This document shows, in pieces, positions 37,708-49,268 of a stretch of 64,000 bases of DNA. The notes below the pieces were generated by a model. That model made no database searches. It saw only the letters and a list, made by a program, of their open reading frames with translations, and was not told the origin of the DNA. Positions within the stretch are counted from its first letter, which is position 1; the number at the start of each line of letters is the position of its first letter. Origin of the DNA: Platerodrilus igneus (taxonomy: Eukaryota; Arthropoda; Insecta; Coleoptera; Lycidae); assembly GCA_036346225.1 (NCBI GenBank), contig JARFIW010000995.1, positions 2,815,716-2,879,715 of the forward strand, in the 5' to 3' direction. Made by a program: the position numbers and the translations under genes.

Positions 37708-37710
<3 letters not shown>
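35309..37710 (+). repeat. uncharacterised ~2.3-kb repeat family M, right copy
   Basis: Inverted relative to 23962-26232, about 9 kb away. It begins at the TA tract with CTCATATTTAGACCAGGGT, passes a GC-richer core around 36150-36360 and ends with the minisatellite (37445-37660), a short spacer and another TA tract. Similarity to the left copy is continuous but moderately diverged (roughly 10-20% by eye). No reverse transcriptase, transposase or terminal inverted repeat was found, so the class is unknown. Confidence 0.85.
37445..37660 (+). repeat. minisatellite of repeat M, four units
   Basis: Units start near 37445, 37497, 37566 and 37619. The consensus begins GGTTTCACAGCATTCTTGAC, then GCCCAATCTGTGGGGCTCGA and a variable tail; lengths are 52, 69, ~53 and ~42 bp. 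One to two units occur in the left copy near 23968-24048. Confidence 0.88.
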
Positions 37711-37758
<48 letters not shown>

Positions 37759-37760
37759 TT
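37711..37760. repeat. (TA)n microsatellite
   Basis: TA tract interrupted once by a G, between repeat M and the next TA-bounded module. Confidence 0.97.
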
Positions 37761-40061
37761 ACTGTATTGGGTAAGTCTAACCATGTGTAAATAGGTCAAG
37801 CATGTAGTTATGTAAAAACTTTGTATATAGAAAACAAGAATTTATTTATTACGCTTCGAATTAATTAAATTGGTATAAAAATGGACAGTACAATATGTAG
37901 GTTCAAATCAATAATTTATTTATTACGCTTAAAATTAATTAGATTGGGATAAAATAGCATATTTTAATGAAGGTTCAAATCAGTAATTTGTATACGTTAG
38001 TTTAATGCAAGGTTGAAAATTGCGAACGAAAGTTTGCAGTATTAAAGCTCTGCAGGGTAAAAGTCAATAATTTAGTAAGGTACATTTATTAAATTCGTAA
38101 AATGCTACAATGTTTAAGACAGCAAAACAAGTTGAAACAGCCAAGGAGTTCAGAGAATAAAAGCTTATGGAAGATAATCAATTCTGGTGAAGACTAGAAT
38201 ACGTTACGCAAACATTTTAAAGTATTGTCCAACGGAAAGATACAAGGTTAACAAACAGACGACTATTCTGCAAACAAATCAATAAAATTAAGGGGCAGGG
38301 AATCGTTATAAAGTAACAGAAGAAGATGGAAATTATAACAGGTTGCTAAATAACAAACAGTTTCAAACGCGTGACAGAAGAGCGTATTTTAAAATTAAAT
38401 AAGCGTGACGGAGATGCAATATGTTTGTGAACGTTATTAATTTATCAAGCCGCACGTGTAGGAAGGTCACTAACCGTAGATGACATGGCAATAGTGGGAC
38501 TATATGCGGTAGATGAAGATAGCAGTAAAATGGAAATAACGTCGACTTTGTAAGTAGGAAAACAAGACAAAGACAAGAAAAGGTGGGTATTAGAGCGTGA
38601 GCGCAATAAGAATATAGACGATTACATAAGAGGCTTGCTTTGGATTTGTTAGAGGGAATAGTAGGGGGTAGGATTTCACGGAAAATACGGACGGTTGGCT
38701 AGCTTAATTGGTTTTTCGGAGTAAAGTGTTGTTGGAGTGGTAAAATTCTTAGTTTTGAAAGTTTGTTATGTGTTTTGTACGAGCGAATTTTGTGGAATTA
38801 TGTGGCGGTTGCTAGAGATCGAAGACGGCAAAGTGAAAATACGTGACAAAAGGGGGGGCTTTGAGCATTATAGGCGTTGCCGCAGGTGGCAAGGCTCTCT
38901 GTTATTCTCTCTTATTTTTCTGATTCGCTTCGCTTACATTGAGTATCATGGAGATGACATCCTAGCTTAAAAACCGGGTAATCATGCAGTCCGCCGAATA
39001 TATTTTTAACTGTTGTAAAAACACAAGTAGGTGCAATTAAAGTAAACGGGCTGAATATTTTTATAAATAATTATGACGAGTAATGCTGGATGTTACTGAG
39101 GTAAGCGATTGAACTACATCTTGAACGAGAGTGCTGGTTGGACGTTAAGTGGAGTTTGGACTCTGGATGGGTAGCTGTATAGAAGGCATCCACAAATCGT
39201 TGGGGAATTGGATGAACGAGTTGAGATGGAATGGTTGTTCTAGTTAGAAAGCAGACATTGGGTTTAGTTCAGGAACGTGAGCTTGTTGTACGTCATCTAC
39301 TGAAGTGGTGATTCCGGAGAACACTCCAGGTAACGAATTCTTTTTTATTGTTGTGCTGGTATTGAATTATAAAAACTATGAGTGATTTGAGTTACTTGGT
39401 GAAAAATTTATGAACTGACAATTAGTTTGATTAACATATGGAAAGGCACTTTTCTATTTTAAATCTAGGGGTGTAAATACATGAATAATATTTTTATTTG
39501 ATGAAAAGAGTAAACGGGTCTCTAGTGTAGTTTGAAAATGCAGTGTTTTATGCATACAGAATAAAAAGGGTTTATACTGAGCTCATCATAGACCTGGGAA
39601 AAGTAAATTTAGGGTTTCAGGATAGGCCCATCTACTTTTTAAATGAAATGTTGAAGTATAGAGGAACATAAAATTCGCAAGAATTTAGATTGAACTGAAG
39701 TGTGAAATATTTTATTGTAAATAATTTGTAAATATTGAGATTGTGTAAAGCATAATTTATATCATATGAATAAAAGGGTGTATGTTTTGTCAAAAGATTT
39801 TATTTTGAAGTTTTTATTTTTTTTAAGATAAAGGTGTTGAGAGAATGAGTATCCGTGGAAGATTAGCTTGGGGAAGCATAAATTGTTTTATTTAGGTAAA
39901 GATTAGAAGAGTTTGGTTTTGAGTTCAGCTAGGGTAAGTTGAAATTCATAAGAGGGCCACTTCTAAAGACATATGTGGGGCACGATTCTAAAAGAGATCC
40001 ACTGCAATTACGCCCAAAGTGAGAGGCACGAATTGACGAGCCGATTCCCAAGGACACACTG

Positions 40062-40063
<2 letters not shown>
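37761..40063 (+). repeat. TA-bounded module with an M-like minisatellite end
   Basis: About 2.3 kb between two TA tracts with no recognisable gene. Its last ~110 bp (39955-40063) contains diverged units of the same minisatellite motif (CACTGCAATTACGCCCAAAG then GAGAGGCACGA). The body is not visibly similar to repeat M. It may be a distant member or a different element that shares the end. Confidence 0.45.

Positions 40064-40105
<42 letters not shown>
40064..40105. repeat. (TA)n microsatellite
   Basis: Pure AT tract immediately after the minisatellite-like end at 40063. Confidence 0.97.
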
Positions 40106-40108
<3 letters not shown>

Positions 40109-40440
40109 AAACGATTAATCTGTGTTTTGAGTAAGAACTTTTGTCTCAACGATTACTCAAGGAAGACAGAGTAGTTAATGTAGCAGCGTCTTTTTATTTA
40201 AAAATTTCAGACGTATTGATTTGTCTGCTATGAATATATGGGGTAACTCTGATAGCAGAATGATAGAAATTTATATTAGATTGTCGATAGAAAACCTATA
40301 TCTAACGAAACTTTCTTACCTTCCCATTCTTGTGTACAGTGCCCACTCGTGTATGCACAGTGTACTAATGCCGCAAAGTGCAATGGACCGAACAAATTTG
40401 ATAACAAATGCACATTATGATGTATAAAACGATTTATACG

Positions 40441-42264
40441 CTACATAAAAGTAGTATTAATAAAGGCAAGTCGGTCACTTATACCCAGTAATAGATTTTC
40501 AGTGAAACGTTTGACATACGCTATGCAATTTACTAAGTTGTTCCATTTAGAAAAGCGGTTTACATCTATAACTGGAGTACACTTTACTAGAGCAGCTATG
40601 AAATGTACTTCCTTTTTAATTTCACATGATAAATCGTATCGGAGTTGTTGAAATCTTGTACAGACCATTGATCAGACGGCAACTGTAAAAAGTCTGGCCC
40701 CAGAAACCAGTTACTAAAGGGTTCAAATTCGTTCATTCCTTTCCACTTGGTAGCGATATCTGCTACGTTTTGTTTGGATGGAACGTAGTGCCACTTCAAT
40801 ACGTCAGTGCTTGCTTGAATTTCTGCTATACGGCATATAACGAATTGTTTCTATTTTCTTGAATCAGAATGATCCATAGGAGTATGGTCCTTGAATCTGA
40901 CCAATAATGAATATCATTTATTTCGAAGTCATGGCCGTTTAGAATAGTGTTACCAAGCAGGCAGCCTAATACTGCTGCAAGGAGCTCCATGCGTGGTATG
41001 GAGATCTGTCGAAATGTTGCTACCTTCGTTTTTAAGCTCACAAAGGCAACGTGAATTTTGGTGTCCTGTATAATCCTGAAGTACGCTACGCTCGCATAAG
41101 CATTTTCGCTGGCATCAACAAACACGTATAATTCAATTCTACAAGTACTTCGCTCCAGATTACCAAAATAGCATCTTGGAATTTGAATTTTGTGAATGGT
41201 TTCAAGAATCGTCAATCAACGTAACCAACTTCCTTTCCACTTTTGCGGAATTGGGTAGTCCCAATTTAACCCACTGTGCCAAATATTTTGTACTAGAATT
41301 TTGAGCTGTATCATATAGAAAGACAAGAAACCCATCGGATCAAAGATTGACATAAGCAACCTTACGAGTTGTCGTTTAGTGGGTGGTTGTTCAGCATGTA
41401 AAATTGCTGCACTGGCTTGTGTGTATTTTGCATTAAATGTGAATACGTCATCGCTTGTTTGCCACCACAGTCCAAGCACCGTTGCCACTTCTGGAGCATT
41501 TGATAATCAGTTGCGAATGTGGAAATTGCCTCGCTTGTGAACCTCGATGACATCTGTGACTAAGTCAACAGCTTCCTGAGGTGAATCTGTACTACCTATC
41601 ATGTCATCTACGTAGTGCCGATCGATTATAGATTTTGCTGCTCTTGGAAATTCGTGGGAAGATTCTTGAGCGTTCTTGTTTTTTACATATTGGGCTATTG
41701 ACGGCGAACAGCATGCTCCGAAGCTCATTACTTGCAGAACATAGACATCTGGAGGGTTATCCGCTTTGCCACTATTCCAAAGAAATCGTTGGCATTGCTG
41801 ATCTTCCTCATCAAATGAATTTGATGAAACATTTCACGTATGTCGCTGCAAACTCCAACCTTGCCAATACAAAAGTTAAATAAAACAGAGATAAGCGGCC
41901 ACATTAAATCTGGGCCTGTCTCAAGGCAACTGTTTAGAGATATCCCTTGATGCTGAGCAGCTGCATCCCAAACTATACGAATCTTGTGTGGCTTATTTGG
42001 GTTATGGACCAAGAGGATAGGCAGGTACCACTTGCTTTTATAATTTTCTTTTACCTCCACTGACATAAGCTTTCTATATAGTGCTTTTCCTCCATGTTTC
42101 TTATAACTTCGCCTATTTTTGTTTTTAAATCCTTGTTTGAATTTAACTTTTTTAAAGTACTTGTGTCTACAGAGTGTCATTTGGTAGTTGTCAGCTAGAA
42201 ATGTGTCGGTTGAACGCCACGGTAATTTTGCAGTAAAATGGTTACCGGTACACTCTTGCTTCAC
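40441..42264 (-). pseudogene. BEL/Pao-type LTR retrotransposon pol fragment, broken
   Basis: The minus strand carries consecutive pieces of a Pao-like pol in several frames. The reverse transcriptase (42264-41728) has YLPILLVHNPNKPHKIRIVW and CSDIREMFHQIHL (catalytic Asp). Next come MSFGACCSPSIAQ and HYVDDMIGS (catalytic DD, about 41600), then the Pao-specific linker (41488-41216, LLMSIFDPMGFLSF). The RNase H (41215-40826) has VFVDASENAY, IPRMELLAAV and YWSDSRT as Asp-Glu-Asp. The region before the integrase (40799-40441) has WHYVPSKQNVADIATKW and RFSKWNNLVNCIAYVKRF. No integrase, gag or LTR was found. It is a dead fragment. Confidence 0.9.
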
Positions 42265-42538
42265 TCTTAGTCACTACATTTGTCAGAGAGCAAGATTTTT
42301 TTAACTGCAAATTTTGAATTTTGCTCAACCCTTGCTATTCTAAGCAAGGTAGTGATCTTTAACGTGCGTGGGAACATTCATACCCGGGACCTACATCTTA
42401 TCTCTCAACCAGCGAGGGCGTACTTTTGTGAAAAATGCTCGCTTTAAATTTTTCAAGTAGTCCGTGTCGGAATTCCAACCCTAGATCTTGGGATCAACAG
42501 TTATAATACGCGAACCTTTAATCCATGGAACCGCCTAT
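42262..42538 (-). mobile_element. SINE A copy 4, eroded
   Basis: On the minus strand the head (GGCGGTTCCATGGATTAAAG) starts near 42536, followed by a degraded B box, GCGAGCATTTTTCACAAAAG, the body and the internal stem CCTTGCT/AGCAAGG (42330-42349, paired as in copy 1). The 3' hairpin region near 42262-42290 is decayed. It lies between the BEL/Pao fragment and the hAT end. No clear target duplication was found. Confidence 0.82.
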
Positions 42539-42547
42539 CACTTATAC

Positions 42548-42590
42548 CCTTGGGAGCGAACCTATGGCACGCGTACCAGAGATGGCACGT
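42548..42590 (+). repeat. hAT-type terminal sequence
   Basis: Contains GAACCTATGGCACGCGTACC then AGAGATGGCACG. This AACCTATGGCACGCGTGCC-like sequence is characteristic of ends of ZBED-type hAT elements, from memory of the family. It lies about 600 bp upstream of a hAT transposase start on the same strand. The opposite end was not found. Confidence 0.6.
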
Positions 42591-43173
42591 ACGAAAATTT
42601 TGCTGGTACGTGAACGATTTTATGATTAAATTAGATTTAATATAGATTAATTTTAAAATTAAACCATGTTTTGGTTGAAGTTGCGTATGCTTTTGTAAAA
42701 TAAACCCGTCCAGTTGTTGCAAAGTGTACATTCCTATACTTAAAAATAGTCTAGGTAGTGAAACGAAAACATTAATGACTAATACATCGATAGATGGTAT
42801 TGTTGATTCACTTACTCTCTTGTTTGCTGCTTTAAAACAAGTCTAGAAATAACATTTCTGACAAATACATAATATTAATATTTCTTAGTCCAGTGTACTT
42901 CGGTTGTCCAGATACAGTACGGAAGTTCAGATGACAAGTTCTGTGTTTAGTTGCAGCGCATTCATTGTTGTTTTATTACTCTGCCGTTTCATCATATATG
43001 CACGATTACAAGTTTCAGGTGTTTCTTTAGAATTGAACGTAATTTAATTTATTTTTATTTTCTTAAAACGTTTTTTCATATTTTTTTTAAAATAAAATAA
43101 TGAAAATAAAAGATAACAATTATTAGAAATAAGCAGCAGAAAAGTCCAAAATTAGTGGCCTAATGAGTATGGC

Positions 43174-43700
43174 ATGATTAACAAAGGCAACATAGTAGTA
43201 TGTGTTTTATGTCCCGGGACAGTAGTGAGCAGAACGTCGTCAGTAAAACGGCATTTAAAATCAAATCATAAATTGCTCTCTGAAAAAAGCAAAGGAAAAC
43301 AAAAAGAATTTATTGCTCGAGGACTTAAACTCAGAAATACTCAGTCAACATATCTATTGAAATTTATGGAAAGTTGTTCAAATATAATTGGTTCATCTTT
43401 TGTTGCCCCAAATGTAATTGCGAAGCATGGAATACCACTTAGTGATGGCGAATATATGAAAGAAGCATGGTTAAAAATGTGCACCAATTTTGTTTGGAGA
43501 TTTTGAAAACAATGAAAAAAACATCCAAACAATAAACGATATGCCTTTGGCTAGAAACACTCTGAAAGAGAATATTGGAAATGGCTACAAATATGTCATC
43601 AGGAAAAAATGGGCATATATTTTTCTGGTTTATTTTCTTCGTCTTGATGAGAGCACTGACAACTGAATGAGGGCGTTTAGCATTTTTATATTGATTACGC
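43174..43700 (+). pseudogene. hAT (ZBED-type) transposase, N-terminal part, broken
   Basis: The open frame 43174-43506 starts with a BED-type zinc finger (CVLCPGTVVSRTSSVKRHLKSNH, Cys-x2-Cys and His pair), then SFVAPNVIAKHGIPLSDGEY, the conserved segment before the hAT catalytic core. After a frame change the text continues with NDMPLARNTLKENI and LRLDESTDN (about 43645-43670), the start of the core with its first acidic residue, then a stop. The rest of the gene is absent here. A matching C-terminal part lies at 54742-55410 on the same strand; whether both come from one split element is open. Confidence 0.8.
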
Positions 43701-45098
43701 TTGTAACGCTATAGTTTTAGGCAAATACGTGGTGCACTTAGTGCTGTGTGGATTGCCGGAATTTAGGCAATAATATCGCTGCTAATATGTTTGAGTTCTA
43801 GCGCAGTCGTAGTTGGAAAATCATGCGCGTTGAAATAAAACGTAATTCATTCTTGTCGTTGGCATGTAGTCGCTAGACATGTTTTTTAAAAAGGTGGTGT
43901 GTGAGTTTGGGGCCGCCATGAGTATAAGAAAGCTCCATTCGTGGCAATTGCACTTAGCTTGGCGTTGGGGCTATAGCACAGAGCTCTGTTAGAACGTAGT
44001 TCGACTAAGCTCAAGTATTTATAAAACGCAAGTAGCTTTTGATATATAATTGATGGATTAGGAAAATAACACAAATTCTCATTTCAATATCATTCAAGAT
44101 ATAAATCTTAATTTTGCTAAACAAGCTTTCGTGGATCCTAGGAAAAGATGGCGAATTCTAGATGCTTTGTTAACAGGTGTTCAATATCTTATTGTTATTT
44201 CTTAATGTCGTGAAGCTTTGGTGAGTACAATTCCTTTTTTGTGTTTCAGAGGATCAACACGTTAATGATGAACGTTTTGTTTGAGAAACTGAATTAGATA
44301 AAGTAAAAGTAATTAGTTTGGAAATACAAAATTAAGGATTTTTCATTTACACGTTTGAATGATATCTTGTTGCAACAAATTGTATTTTTATTTGATGTCG
44401 TTTAGATAAACGAACAATTTTTTTTATGTCGTCATATTCTTTTGTTAAATGTTTGTTAAGAACAACACCTGAAAACAGCATGTGTTGTGATAAGAGTCAA
44501 GTTTTCCATGTTTGTTTGAAACAGATGACACTTGTTACTGAGCAACTTTTGTATTGAGATAATTCATGATATAGAAATAATTCAGTAAACTAAAGTATAA
44601 AATAAAGAAACTTTTTGTGAGCTATATGAACGATCTCTGATTACAGCATATAAAGAATGTAGTAAAATTTTGAATATTTTTTTTATGGTAGATCTAACCT
44701 GTTAATTCTTTTGTACATCAATAAAAAAAACAAATTTTATTAGATACTAGTCGAAACTCACAGTCGTTTAATTTCCAACAGCTCAATAAATGACAAACTA
44801 ACCTCTCCGTTTTGATTTAATTAAAAATAACTGAAGAAATTATGTTACTTCATTTCTAAATTCAGGTAGATATTGCTCCCTTAAGGTTTATCTGCGTTTA
44901 TCCTTAGGATGAATTTTTGTGTTAGCTTTATTGATGCAGTGGCGCTTTAGTTTATTCAAAGACAGGTTTAGTCTTAAAACTACCCCGACCATCTCATGCC
45001 TCCCCAGGAATAGACCACGAGTTTAGATTGAGAGCATGCTATTTTTCTTTCGCAACACCAGATTGACTCTACTACATCTTCAACAAATGCCAACCTCA

Positions 45099-45100
<2 letters not shown>
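43701..45100. other. gene-free AT-rich stretch
   Basis: About 1.4 kb with no recognisable coding or repeat structure apart from the TA tract that ends it. Confidence 0.5.

Positions 45101-45133
<33 letters not shown>
45101..45133. repeat. (TA)n microsatellite, left of palindrome
   Basis: Pure AT tract directly abutting the palindrome's left end. Confidence 0.97.
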
Positions 45134-45139
<6 letters not shown>

Positions 45140-45385
45140 TTACGGTTACTGAGGACCGAAGTATAAAAATTAAAATTAAAAACTTGAATTGTATGCAACG
45201 TTTGGTGAAATTTATTTACATTATCACAGCATAACACTTAAATAATTAAAAATTTTTATTTTCAATTATTTAAGTGTTATGCTGTGATAATGTGAATAAA
45301 TTTCACGAAACGTCGCATACAATTCAAGTTTTTAATTTTTAATTTTTATACTTCGGTGTCCTCAGTAACCGTAATCAGTTTTTAT
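45134..45385. repeat. long near-perfect palindrome (foldback, ~115-bp arms)
   Basis: The left arm starts AACTGATTACGGTTACTGAG and the right arm ends with its complement (CTCAGTAACCGTAATCAGTT). The arms meet near 45259 around an A/T-rich spacer of about 15 bp. Only a few mismatches are seen over the arms. Each outer edge is followed by a TA tract. The arm contains GTGAATAAATTTCACGAAAC, which resembles Penelope-type hammerhead-like ends; two truncated retroelement ends joined in opposite orientation would explain the structure. Confidence 0.92.
45278..45319 (+). ncRNA. hammerhead-like fold in the palindrome arm (degenerate)
   Basis: TATGC (45278-45282) can pair with GCATA (45315-45319). GTGAA (45292-45296) pairs with TTCAC (45302-45306), followed by GAAAC and GTC, the usual short stem III and cleavage triplet. 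The first box reads TGTGATAAT rather than CTGATGA, so it is probably inactive. The layout agrees with Penelope-associated minimal hammerheads. Confidence 0.4.
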
Positions 45386-45414
45386 AAAATAAATATGCAG
45401 GACATGATACAATT

Positions 45415-45416
<2 letters not shown>

Positions 45417-45459
<43 letters not shown>
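45417..45459. repeat. (TA)n microsatellite, right of palindrome
   Basis: Pure AT tract about 30 bp beyond the palindrome's right end. Confidence 0.97.
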
Positions 45460-45460
<1 letters not shown>

Positions 45461-47072
45461 CTGTGATATTCGTCCCACGAATTGAGCGGCCCTATTTTAT
45501 GCTGTGTTACTCCTGTTAGCCCCTATTTCCCTTATATTAATCCCCTACGCTTGGACCATTTTTATGCTATGATTTATACTTTTATTACATAATCACTTGT
45601 AGAAATGTTAATTTTTAATTTTCTTTGCCTCGACTAGCTGATTTAATTAAATAAAGCTCTTCTACAATACACAGTATAATGATTGAATATTTACAACCTT
45701 TTTAAATATCTTCTCCTTTTTTAAATTATATACATCTGACAAATTATTAGAAAATCAAACCAGCAAAACGAGATTTTTATTACCTTTAGAGACCTTTTAA
45801 AACGTTTCAAGATGTCTATTACTTTTCATAATCTTATACAAGAAACCCCAATTTGTCGGCTCTTACACTTTGAATTATTATTGAAATAAAACAGTTTTAA
45901 AAATAAATCATATCAAAATGTCTAACCTGAAGTGGTTTAGCAGGTGCTCTGAGTTTTCAAGAATTGAAGTCGATATCCAACCAAACAGTATCCAAATCGT
46001 TATTAGTAAGTTAATTCCAATGGAAGGTTATTAATTTCCGCAATATAATATTTACCATTTTCAGAGATTATTAAATTGCTTGAACAGGTAGCATTCTCCA
46101 GAGTCTCGTATCCAAAATTGTATTTAAGATCGTAATTAGATCTTTATTAGGATCGTTATTTTGATTGTAATTTAAGATGGTGATTAAGATGGTAATTAAA
46201 ATGTTAATTACGATGGTAATTAAAATGGCACTGGAGATGGTAATTAAAAGCCATGTTTTATTTATTATTAGAAGTGGTATAATTTCACTAAATCTTATCT
46301 ACTTACGTTGTTAGAGGTACGGCTCGCATGCACAGTTACACACTCTTGAATTTCACTTTTAATTTAATTTACTATTCACGTAAATATTTAGCACTTTTAA
46401 GTATAGTGACTGCCTAGTTTCCAAGTATTCTAACTCGATATTCAATTGTCATGATATTTATAGGATCGGCCCCTTTTGTTTGCGATTCGTTGACTCCACG
46501 TGCTGGGCGAGACCAAGTGTCTTATCTCTTGTTATTTTGGGAAACTTTACCAATTGTGTATTTCAATTGCATAAAGCGATGCTCTTTGTCACGTAATTCA
46601 TTATAATACCTCACATTTGATTCAGAAATCCCAGAAATCTTCGTTCATAAAAGCATGTACTATTGTTGTTAGCCTTATTTTCTAATATATTGGATTTTTG
46701 AACAAATGTGATACTTTTAGATCACGTACGCTATTCAAATAATGCATAATTTCTGCGTGCGTTTAAAATGATATATTAACGCACTTTTCGAATATTTATC
46801 TAGCCAGTTCATGCAGGTTTTTCACTGATTTAATTTCAATGCGTTTCTTTACATTTTTAAATTCTTATCTTTACTCGGAGCTACTCTTGGATATGTGTTT
46901 TAATCGCTTGTACTGCTATATACAGTGTGCTCTCAACTAATAATATTTATAATGACCTATTTACTTTTTTAATATCTGTACTTATGTGCTTTTGTTGCTT
47001 GGGAGTTTCTTTTGTTTATTCTACGACCCCTATGACGTAACCTACCCCTAAATTAACCCTATAATTACAGCA
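45460..47072. other. gene-free AT-rich stretch
   Basis: About 1.6 kb without recognisable genes; it holds only the 12-bp tandem repeat at 46177-46248. Confidence 0.5.
46177..46248 (+). repeat. 12-bp tandem repeat, six units
   Basis: Consensus ATGGTAATTAAA, six units with substitutions but no length change. In one frame it would read MVIK repeated. It lies in no larger open frame, so it is a simple minisatellite. Confidence 0.88.

Positions 47073-47100
<28 letters not shown>
47073..47100. repeat. (TA)n microsatellite at Penelope 3' end
   Basis: Directly adjoins the 3' end of the minus-strand Penelope-like copy (which ends TAATTATATACAC on the minus strand). Confidence 0.97.
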
Positions 47101-47104
<4 letters not shown>

Positions 47105-49240
47105 ATATAATTAGTTTTGGGTTTTAGGTCAGCAGAATTGAAGAGTTCTCTTTTTTATAAACTCAAGCTTTCGGAAATTTATTTTTCCATTTTCAAGAGT
47201 ACTAAAAGTAAATACAAATGAATTAGTTATGTGAACAAGATTGACTAATAGCTAAAAATTATAATTAACTGATACTTACTAAAGTGAGATAAGATACAAT
47301 TGGACGATCAATAATAATGTACAGTGTATAAGGGTATGGTATAATTAAATTTAAAAATAAAAATAATACTAATTATATCATCAAAAGGGTAAAAACTTTT
47401 TGATTATGATGTATACTGTCTTTAAATTTAATTTTTGTAAATAGTTGTTTATATGAGAATTTTTTGTTTGGGAAAGGTATCTTTATATGTATTAATTAAA
47501 TGCATTAATTGTAATGACATTTTTTGTAAATATATTACATTTTAAAAATATTTTTATCAATTTATTTAGTTATCTTTATAATTTTTTGTGTGAGTATGGT
47601 TGTAAGCAAAATAATATTATAACTTAATTATTTATTTGTTAATTTTTTATTTTCAAATACATTTTTTTAAATTTAGAAGGTACGTATATATAGAACTCAA
47701 GTCTCCAATGTCGGTTTTTTTATTAAGTGTATTAGAATTTTGATAGATGTAACACATTTCAAGAAATTCGCGTTTTAATTTATTATTTTCTATATGTAAA
47801 ATTTTGGACTGTTAAAATCAATTTTGTGGTTGGTGGTATTTATGTGTGTTGATAGAGCAGTTGAATTTGGTTTAGTGCGTATATCACTTTTGTGCTGTGT
47901 TAACCGTTGTTTGAGGTTTTGTGAACTTTGCCCAATGTATATATTGGGGCAATTTGAACAATTTACTTGATATACGATGTTCCTTTGGTCTAAAGGAATG
48001 GTTTTATCTTTAATTTTAGAAAAAGATTATTTAGTGTTAGATCGGGTTTTTGCAAGTTTTAAATTAAAATTTTTAAAAATATTATCTAGTTGGGAAGTTA
48101 ACTTATCAAAATATGGAAATACCTTGTAAATAGGAATTGTACTGGTTGTAGTATCGGTAGAATTTTGTAATTTATTTTATTAGTGTGGTTAAATATCAAT
48201 CTTTTATTAGAGGAGCAGGATAACTGTTATCTTTTAGGATATTATATAATTTGTTTAAATTTTTTGATATAAAGAAGGATGGCTTATGTTTTTATTCTGT
48301 TTTTAATCCTAAAATAAAATTAATTTTCATACTCAGTGGGTGATATGAATGATAATTAAGGTATCTGTTTGAAGTGGTAGGTTTCTGATACCAGTCTAAA
48401 ATAATTTTGTTAGTTTTATCTCTAATTAATAATGTATCTAAAAAGGAACCGAATAATGTTTTTCTTTTCTATTGTAAATTGAATTTTACTGTTGTAATTA
48501 TTAAATATTTCTAAAGTTGTATCAATTTTATCAAAAGGTACAGCTTAATAATATCATCCATAAATTTTTTCAAAACGGTAATCTGTATGGTAGTTTGGGA
48601 ATTGTTTCTTGTATTAAGTCATCCATAATAATTTGTGCAATTATGGGACTTAGGTTAGAACCCATAGGACAACCATCTCTTTGTAGGTAGTAAGAGTTAT
48701 TAAAACAAAAGTAGCTACTATCAAAAATAAATTCTATTATTTGTATATAATGTTGTTTTGATATTTTACAATTAATTTTAATTTTGTTCCATAATTTGTT
48801 AATGTTGTCTAGAACCAGATATTTTGGAATGTTAGTAAATAAAGATACTGCGTCTAAACTTATTAGTACATAATTCTGAGGTAATTGAAAATTATTAATA
48901 AAAAGTGCAAATTCGAAAGAGTCTTTAACATTATATATACTTTCACTAATAGATTTTGTAAAATTTCAGCTATAAATTTGGATAGTTTTTCATTAGGACT
49001 ATTGTTTGAGGCTATTATAGGTCTTAGTGGGTTATCTGGTTTATGTATTTTTGGTAAACCGTATAATTTTGGAGATGTACTACTATAGTTATTTAAAGAT
49101 TTTGCTTCTTCTATTGTGATAGCATTGGATTTTTTTAATTCTTTAATAATATTTAGCGTTTGTCTTTGAAATTTTGTAGTTGGATCTGTAGATATTTTTT
49201 TGTAGGTTTCTGTGTCATTAATCAAATTGTAAATTTTTTC
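47101..49240 (-). mobile_element. Penelope-like element, left (minus-strand) copy, broken
   Basis: The minus strand encodes, in pieces, a Penelope reverse transcriptase plus GIY-YIG endonuclease. PKLYGLPKIHKPDNPLRPII starts the reverse transcriptase (within 49225-48863). After frame changes come a VLISLDAVSLFTNIP-type first palm motif (about 48835), QRDGCPMGSNLSPIIAQ (about 48690-48640) and KKFMDDI (about 48570-48550, catalytic DD). The GIY-YIG part lies near 47990-47860, mirroring 51150-51260 of the other copy. The ~560-bp 3' untranslated part (47101-47660) also mirrors the right copy. The 5' end is cut where it meets the other copy, near 49240. Confidence 0.92.
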
Positions 49241-49268
49241 ATTTTGAAAAAATTTATGGATGATATTA

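Noticed and set aside
47820..47990. Minus-strand region opposite a 74-codon plus-strand-type frame (compare 51170-51394) as an independent gene
   Set aside because: It is the reverse complement of the Penelope GIY-YIG coding part.
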